Source: DASYSA01 sp036003885 (lineage in GTDB: Bacteria > Acidobacteriota > Blastocatellia > UBA7656). From it: a stretch of DNA of 29,438 nucleotides. The position numbers and the translations under genes were made by a program. Location of the stretch: contig DASYSA010000012.1 of assembly GCA_036003885.1 (NCBI GenBank), positions 1 to 29,438 on the forward strand, in the 5' to 3' direction. Within the stretch, counting starts at the first letter, position 1. Every line of letters begins with the position of its first letter. This document shows positions 25,176 through 29,438 of the stretch, piece after piece. The notes beneath the pieces are model-generated. The model searched no databases. It was given only the letters and a program-made list of their open reading frames with translations, and was not told the DNA's origin.

Positions 25176-25184
25176 TGCTATAAT
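25176..25184 (+). promoter_or_regulatory. extended -10 promoter of zinc-ribbon gene
   Basis: TGC-TATAAT at 25176-25184 is a consensus extended -10 box, 57 bases before the ATG. No -35 is seen because the repeat array occupies that place; extended -10 promoters can do without it. Confidence 0.55.
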
Positions 25185-25240
25185 CCGCCGTAGCTCCCGA
25201 CCAGAAGCGGAAAGTGAGAACTCTCTTGAACCAGGACGTG

Positions 25241-26170
25241 ATGAACTGTCCCGGCTGCAACCGCACGACTCCGAGCGGCCGTGCCGTCTGTATGTACTGC
25301 GGCGCTACCCTCCCTGTCACGCGGATTGAAGCCGCACCACATCAGCGCCACCTCGATCACGCTGAACTCGCCTTCAACACGGTGATCGACCCGGCCAGGT
25401 CGCGAGTGGACGCTCAAAGCGAAGTCTCACTTGCCTCGGCGCTTCAGTTGGAACCGGCCGAGGCCCGCGCCTTCATCGTCAGCGAAAAGCGAGTGCCGAT
25501 CGCCAGAAGCAAGACCCGGCAAGAGGCGGAACTGATTGCCGCGCTGATGCGGACCTGTGGCCTGGGCGCTGCCGTTATCGCGGATGAAGACCTGCAACTG
25601 GGCAGAGACCTGATCAGGGCTCGACGGATAATGCGCAGTCCGGACCATCTCGACATTTACCACTCCTCCGGCCACGTCACGGTCGCTCTGGCGGAAATTC
25701 GGTTGCTGGTTGTAGGTGCACTTCACAATACGCGCGTCGACTTCACAGAAGGCATTTCCCGGGCAAGGGGCAACTCCGGTGCACTCCTGGACACCTCCGA
25801 ATTCCGCACCGGCGAGATGGTGGTCGATGTGTACGCGATCAACCTGGAGCAGAGCTTCCGTATCAAGGCGGATGGATTCGACTATTCGGGGCTGGTGTGG
25901 CCCTTATCATTCAGGGCTGAAGTGAATTTTCACACCGCCATCGCCGGACTCCACGGTGCGGCTCCACAAGCGAAGGTCGATGATGACTTCGCTCGCGTTC
26001 GCGGGTTGCTTGCGCGAGCGTGGCCAGAGCGTTCGCGCGTTGAGGCTCGCGGAATAAAACGCGAGGGCCTGTCCTTCCGTCCCGTAGCTCAAAACAGCGT
26101 GATCGGAGATAACCGTGACCAATTTGATAGATATTCGAGATTGATGTTCTTATCTCAGGCAGGGAGTTGA
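25241..26170 (+). CDS. zinc-ribbon protein of unknown function
   Basis: The ATG at 25241 has AGGA upstream and begins directly with a zinc ribbon (MNCPGCNRTTPSGRAVCMYC: C3, C6, C17, C20); a GTG nine codons upstream is less likely. The remaining 290 residues are soluble, without a signal peptide or membrane segments. They contain an Ala/Arg-rich helical part (ARSKTRQEAELIAALMRTCG) and a strand-rich part (HLDIYHSSGHVTVALAEIRL, VVDVYAINLEQSFRIKADGF). I know no named family for it. It converges with the zinc-ribbon/pseudokinase/PP2C gene 55 bases away, and both share the same N-terminal zinc-ribbon type, so a joint role in signalling is possible but unproven. Confidence 0.8.
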   Translation: MNCPGCNRTTPSGRAVCMYCGATLPVTRIEAAPHQRHLDHAELAFNTVIDPARSRVDAQSEVSLASALQLEPAEARAFIVSEKRVPIARSKTRQEAELIAALMRTCGLGAAVIADEDLQLGRDLIRARRIMRSPDHLDIYHSSGHVTVALAEIRLLVVGALHNTRVDFTEGISRARGNSGALLDTSEFRTGEMVVDVYAINLEQSFRIKADGFDYSGLVWPLSFRAEVNFHTAIAGLHGAAPQAKVDDDFARVRGLLARAWPERSRVEARGIKREGLSFRPVAQNSVIGDNRDQFDRYSRLMFLSQAGS

Positions 26171-26225
26171 ACACCAGGTTCAGGATCGGATCCGTGCGGC
26201 TTTTGGCTCCAGCTACGCGAAACTC

Positions 26226-28004
26226 TCAAGTCATTCGAACGACGAGTACGGACGTGTTGTCCTCGCCCCCAGCCGCGTTTGCGGCTACTACCAGCTCCTT
26301 GGCAGCGGCATTCGGGTCGGGATTGACCAGCAGGATGTCCCGAATCTGATCGTCGCTCAGCATCCCATTCAAACCGTCGCTGCACAGCATTATGATGTCG
26401 CCGCTGCTGAGACGCCGCCGGATGATGTCTATTTCGAGGTGTTCGTCCGCTCCGATGGATCGGTAGATGACATTGCGATAAGGGTGTACGCGGGCTTCGG
26501 AGCGCGAGAGGTTGCCGGTGTTGATCATCTTCTGCACCAGCGAATGATCTTCTGTCAGTTGCTCGAGGCGGTCACCTGATAACAGGTAGCAGCGGCTGTC
26601 ACCTACGTGCGCGATGCTCAACACGTCACCTACGATCATGGCTACCGTAGCGGTTGCGCCGAGGCCCCTGGCTTCTGTATGCGCGCGCGCATAAGCCATT
26701 ACTTCCCGGTTAGCAGCGACGACTGCAGTCCGAAGCATCTCTGTCGTAGCCATTTCGTTTCCGTCGGCTATAGCTAACCTCAAGCCTCCGGTGTGAGTGG
26801 GAGCGGCGATTCGCTCCTCGCGCGTCGACTTGAGAGAAGCGGAGATCAGTTTTTCGGTGACCCATTCGGCGATTGCCCGGACTGTCACTCGCGAGGCCAC
26901 CTCGCCGGCTGCTTCGCCTCCCATGCCGTCCGACACTACGTAGACGCCTATCTGTGTCTGAACCGACTCGTAGTATTGAGTCAGGTTCAGAGCCAGCACG
27001 CTGTCCTCGTTCAGCTCTCGTACCAGGCCAACGTCAGTGAAGTGGCCTGACTGCAGGACTTCGGGAAGGTTGAGAGCCATCAGAGCTTCCCTTAGCTCGT
27101 CGACGTTTTGAAAGCGATCGACCGGATCTTCAGCCAGAGTCTTGGAAAGCAGGCGTTCGAAGTTCGGAATCACCGTTGCGACCGGGTAGAGGCTGGCGCC
27201 TTCTCCAGCCGCGAGGCTTTCGCCTGCGAGCAGGAATTGCAGAATGGCGCCTATCGAGTAGACGTCGGAGCGCGGATCATAAATCGCGCCTTCGTCGAAC
27301 AGCTCCGGAGCGGTGTAGCCGCGACTGGGATAGACGGGAGCGTCTTCAACCAGGGTGCCGGCTTCGCGGGCCCGGTCGAATCCGATCAATCGTGACCGCC
27401 GGTCGTAGTCTATTACGACGCCATAGGGTTCAAATCCGTTGTAAACCCAGCCGTTGCGGTGGAATGTCTCGGCCAGGGAGCAGAGCTGCAGTCCGATAGC
27501 GCGGGCTTCCTTCTCGCCGATCTGTTCCAGATGGGCTATCGCCTGTCCCTGAATCTGCTCGAACACGACATAGACGCTGTCCCCTTCGACGCTTTGTTCG
27601 ACCGGCTTGAAGAGCCCGAATCGCTCGAACGCCGGGGCTGCTCCTTCCAGGCTTCCCGAGACCTGTCCTCGGATTGAGCCGCTTATCTCGGAAAGGCCTG
27701 CCTGCGACTCGTCCGCCGGCAGGTGCTGCTCGATCACCGTGTAATTGGAGGGAGCAGCGTCTTCGGACGCAGCAGACGACGCCGAGTATGCGTTGTAGGT
27801 AGGCGCGGTCCACAATAATGCGTCGAGGGTGAAGCGGCCGGCTATGAGATTGCCGCCGTCGGAGGGAACTGGCGGGGGAGGCGAGGGCACCAGCATCGAC
27901 CCCAGCTTTGAACCACACGTCTGGCAGAAGCGCGCATCCCGCTCATTCTCACTTGCGCCACAGTTCGGACAGACCTCGTTGGCATCCTCTATCGGCTCGA
28001 CCAT
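26226..28004 (-). CDS. zinc-ribbon, pseudokinase and PP2C phosphatase fusion
   Basis: The protein has 592 residues; AAGGCG lies six bases before the ATG. Residues 12-30 form a zinc ribbon (CPNC ... CQTC), followed by a Pro-rich linker. Residues about 55-310 have the outline of a Ser/Thr kinase but with its catalytic residues lost: no Gly-rich loop, VIEQ where the VAIK lysine should be, YNGFEPYGVVID instead of the HRD/N loop, GFD instead of DFG. The APE motif survives (YTAPE). Residues about 320-592 are a complete PP2C phosphatase: NEDS, SDGMGG near 358, GDSRCYL near 469, CSDGL near 542 and GGEDNTS near 585, giving the metal-binding aspartates. It would dephosphorylate Ser/Thr phosphoproteins in the cytoplasm, with the pseudokinase as a likely regulatory or substrate-binding part. 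Confidence 0.92.
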   Translation of the reverse strand: MVEPIEDANEVCPNCGASENERDARFCQTCGSKLGSMLVPSPPPPVPSDGGNLIAGRFTLDALLWTAPTYNAYSASSAASEDAAPSNYTVIEQHLPADESQAGLSEISGSIRGQVSGSLEGAAPAFERFGLFKPVEQSVEGDSVYVVFEQIQGQAIAHLEQIGEKEARAIGLQLCSLAETFHRNGWVYNGFEPYGVVIDYDRRSRLIGFDRAREAGTLVEDAPVYPSRGYTAPELFDEGAIYDPRSDVYSIGAILQFLLAGESLAAGEGASLYPVATVIPNFERLLSKTLAEDPVDRFQNVDELREALMALNLPEVLQSGHFTDVGLVRELNEDSVLALNLTQYYESVQTQIGVYVVSDGMGGEAAGEVASRVTVRAIAEWVTEKLISASLKSTREERIAAPTHTGGLRLAIADGNEMATTEMLRTAVVAANREVMAYARAHTEARGLGATATVAMIVGDVLSIAHVGDSRCYLLSGDRLEQLTEDHSLVQKMINTGNLSRSEARVHPYRNVIYRSIGADEHLEIDIIRRRLSSGDIIMLCSDGLNGMLSDDQIRDILLVNPDPNAAAKELVVAANAAGGEDNTSVLVVRMT

Positions 28005-28195
28005 AAAGCGCCTTAGAATACCACAAGCTACGGGTAGTTTGAATGCGAATTACATAATGTGGCATACGAGATTGAGTGCTGGGACTCGGAAACAGGCGTT
28101 GCTGCCGGGGCTTCCGGGGCCTGCCGGATCGCACGCCGAAGCGTCAGGGCTTCCTCCTCAAAGGGGATCACGCAGACCTGAAAACTGTTTTCTCT

Positions 28196-28225
28196 TTGAC
28201 ATGGGTTAATCCCGGTCGTTATGAT
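28196..28225 (+). promoter_or_regulatory. sigma-70 type promoter of the efflux adaptor gene
   Basis: TTGACA (28196-28201) and TATGAT (28220-28225) with an 18-base spacer. It would give a leader of about 165 bases before the ATG at 28396. Confidence 0.55.
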
Positions 28226-28271
28226 TCAACTTAGTCCCCGCTACTTGAATGCGCCGCAATGAGAAGTTGAC

Positions 28272-28300
28272 CTTCACCCAGCTGGTGTAAACCAGTGAAG
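28272..28300 (+). promoter_or_regulatory. leader hairpin before efflux adaptor
   Basis: CTGGT-GTAA-ACCAG (28282-28295) is flanked by CTTCA and TGAAG. In the leader RNA it makes a stem of two 5-bp parts with a one-sided bulge; as DNA it could be an operator. Confidence 0.35.
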
Positions 28301-28395
28301 CTGTGCAAGATTAATGAAACCTGCAGACTTCGAGGGGCGTAAGATTCGGTTGTAGAATCACCCAACATCCAAAGTATTGGAGGAGATCCCTTTCC

Positions 28396-29438
28396 ATGCA
28401 GATAAGTCGCAAGAAGAAGATTGTCATCATTTCGGCCGCCGTGATCGGCCTGGCTACCATAGTTATTTTGTCTCGAGCGATTCGCACGCGGGAGGGGGAG
28501 GCGGTCCAGAGTGGGAAAGTCGAGCGGCGACCGCGTCTTGAATCAAAGGTAACGGCCTCTGGAGACATCCGCCCGGTCAGGTATTACGATCTACAGGCAG
28601 AAGTCGCCGGCCGCGTCGAGCAGATTTTTGTTAGCGAAGGCGACGTGGTTAAGAAGAACCAGCCCCTGGTTCGTGTCGACCCGACCCAGCTCTCCTCGCA
28701 GGTAGCCGCATACCAGTCAGGTGTTCAAGTGAGTCAGAGCGACGCCGCCAATCAGCAGGTCGCCATCCAGCAGGCTGAGAGCAGCATCAATCAGATGAAG
28801 GCCAGCCTGAACCAGGCCGAGTTCGAGCTGGAGCGCAGCAAGGCAGACTTCCAGTTTGCCGAAAATGAGTTCAATCGCTATCAGCAGTTGGTCGAAGCCG
28901 GGCTGGTGACCAAGTCGCAATTTGATTCGGCCAAAACGCAGTACGAGCAGCGGAGAGCCGTGGTGCGATCCAGCGAATCACGCGTTACCCAGCTCAAGGC
29001 CCAGGTTAGGGACGCCGAGCTTGGTGTCGACCGGGCCAAGTCGACTTTTGACTCGGCGCGGGCTCGGGTCAAGCAATCCCAGGCGCAACTGGACATACAG
29101 GCAGATCAGCTCAAAAAGACCACCAAGTACTCACCGATTGATGGCGTGGTCTCGTATCTCCCGGTAAAGGTCGGCCAGTATGCGGTCGCGAACTTCTCAG
29201 TGACGCCATTGCTGACTGTCGCCGACATGTCGCAAATTAACTCCGAGATCAAGGTAGATGAGACTGACATTGCCGATGTTCAACTTGGCCAGAAGGCAAA
29301 AGTGAAGGTTGATGCCCTGGGCGAGATCGAGATCGATGGTGAAGTGATTGAAAAGGGAGCGTCGGCTGTCACGCGCTCGGGCCAGGCGACAACATCGTCG
29401 TCTGCCAGCACTCAGGAAGCGAGAGATTTCCTGGTAAA
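28396..29438 (+). CDS. MacA/HlyD-type periplasmic efflux adaptor, C-terminus cut by window edge
   Basis: A frame of 347 codons runs off the right edge. GGAGGAG lies ten bases before the ATG. A membrane anchor is at residues 9-27 (IVIISAAVIGLATIVILSRA). The first half of the lipoyl/barrel-sandwich domain is near 66-93 (AEVAGRVEQIFVSEGDVVKK). Next is a Gln/Ala-rich alpha-helical hairpin of about 140 residues, with NEFNRYQQLVEAGLVTKSQF at its turn. The second lipoyl half follows near 243-262 (SPIDGVVSYLPVKVGQYA), then the start of the beta-barrel (INSEIKVDETDIADVQLGQK). Such adaptors join an inner-membrane ABC (MacB-like) or RND pump to an outer-membrane channel; the helical hairpin favours the MacA/HlyD kind. 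The pump genes would be expected just to the right of the window. Confidence 0.92.
   Translation, partial: MQISRKKKIVIISAAVIGLATIVILSRAIRTREGEAVQSGKVERRPRLESKVTASGDIRPVRYYDLQAEVAGRVEQIFVSEGDVVKKNQPLVRVDPTQLSSQVAAYQSGVQVSQSDAANQQVAIQQAESSINQMKASLNQAEFELERSKADFQFAENEFNRYQQLVEAGLVTKSQFDSAKTQYEQRRAVVRSSESRVTQLKAQVRDAELGVDRAKSTFDSARARVKQSQAQLDIQADQLKKTTKYSPIDGVVSYLPVKVGQYAVANFSVTPLLTVADMSQINSEIKVDETDIADVQLGQKAKVKVDALGEIEIDGEVIEKGASAVTRSGQATTSSSASTQEARDFLV

Larger units (their letters stand above)
28005..28395. other. non-coding gap between divergent PP2C and efflux adaptor genes
   Basis: About 390 bases without a gene. It holds a near-consensus promoter facing right (28196-28225) and a hairpin (28272-28300). 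The rest shows nothing I recognise. Confidence 0.6.

Overview
The window looks like chromosomal DNA of an Acidobacteriota bacterium, most likely of the Blastocatellia type. This is an inference from gene style, not from a marker gene. The clues are an Oar-like TonB receptor with an N-terminal carboxypeptidase-regulatory domain, a winged-helix/TolB-like/TPR regulator, a very large exported TPR protein, and short hepta- or octanucleotide repeat hairpins in the gaps between genes. No rRNA, complete tRNA, CRISPR array or transposase gene is visible.

Region 1 (1-13730, minus strand) is a row of four exported or membrane-anchored proteins, transcribed right to left. They are a membrane-anchored beta-propeller protein, a VIT+VWA protein, a 2621-residue TPR protein, and a DUF3352-like protein that runs off the left edge. 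The last two touch (TAA immediately followed by ATG). Together they suggest an envelope protein-interaction system whose job I cannot name.

Region 2 (13731-14928) is a non-coding gap holding a long heptanucleotide hairpin. Directly after it comes a near-consensus sigma-70 promoter for pgsA (phosphatidylglycerophosphate synthase, TTG start).

Region 3 (14929-23200) looks like an inserted island. Just after the pgsA stop there is an octanucleotide repeat (GGGAGTAT type), then four copies of a CAGAAGTNCTTGAGA motif. At the far end, in opposite orientation, come three diverged copies of the same motif and then the same octanucleotide repeat, ending exactly at the stop codon of the next chromosomal gene. 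Between them lie a tRNA-3'-end-like scrap, a winged-helix/TPR regulator, a divergent CxxC protein, a small secreted protein, an M48-like metallopeptidase, an Oar-like TonB receptor and a broken gene remnant. The simplest reading is that an 8-kb cargo entered the loop of an older repeat hairpin between the converging genes pgsA and the DUF3352-like gene.

Region 4 (23201-29438) holds a second DUF3352-like membrane-anchored protein (minus), another repeat hairpin, a zinc-ribbon protein (plus), a zinc-ribbon/pseudokinase/PP2C phosphatase fusion (minus, convergent), and the start of a MacA/HlyD-type efflux adaptor (plus) that runs off the right edge behind a long leader with a strong promoter.
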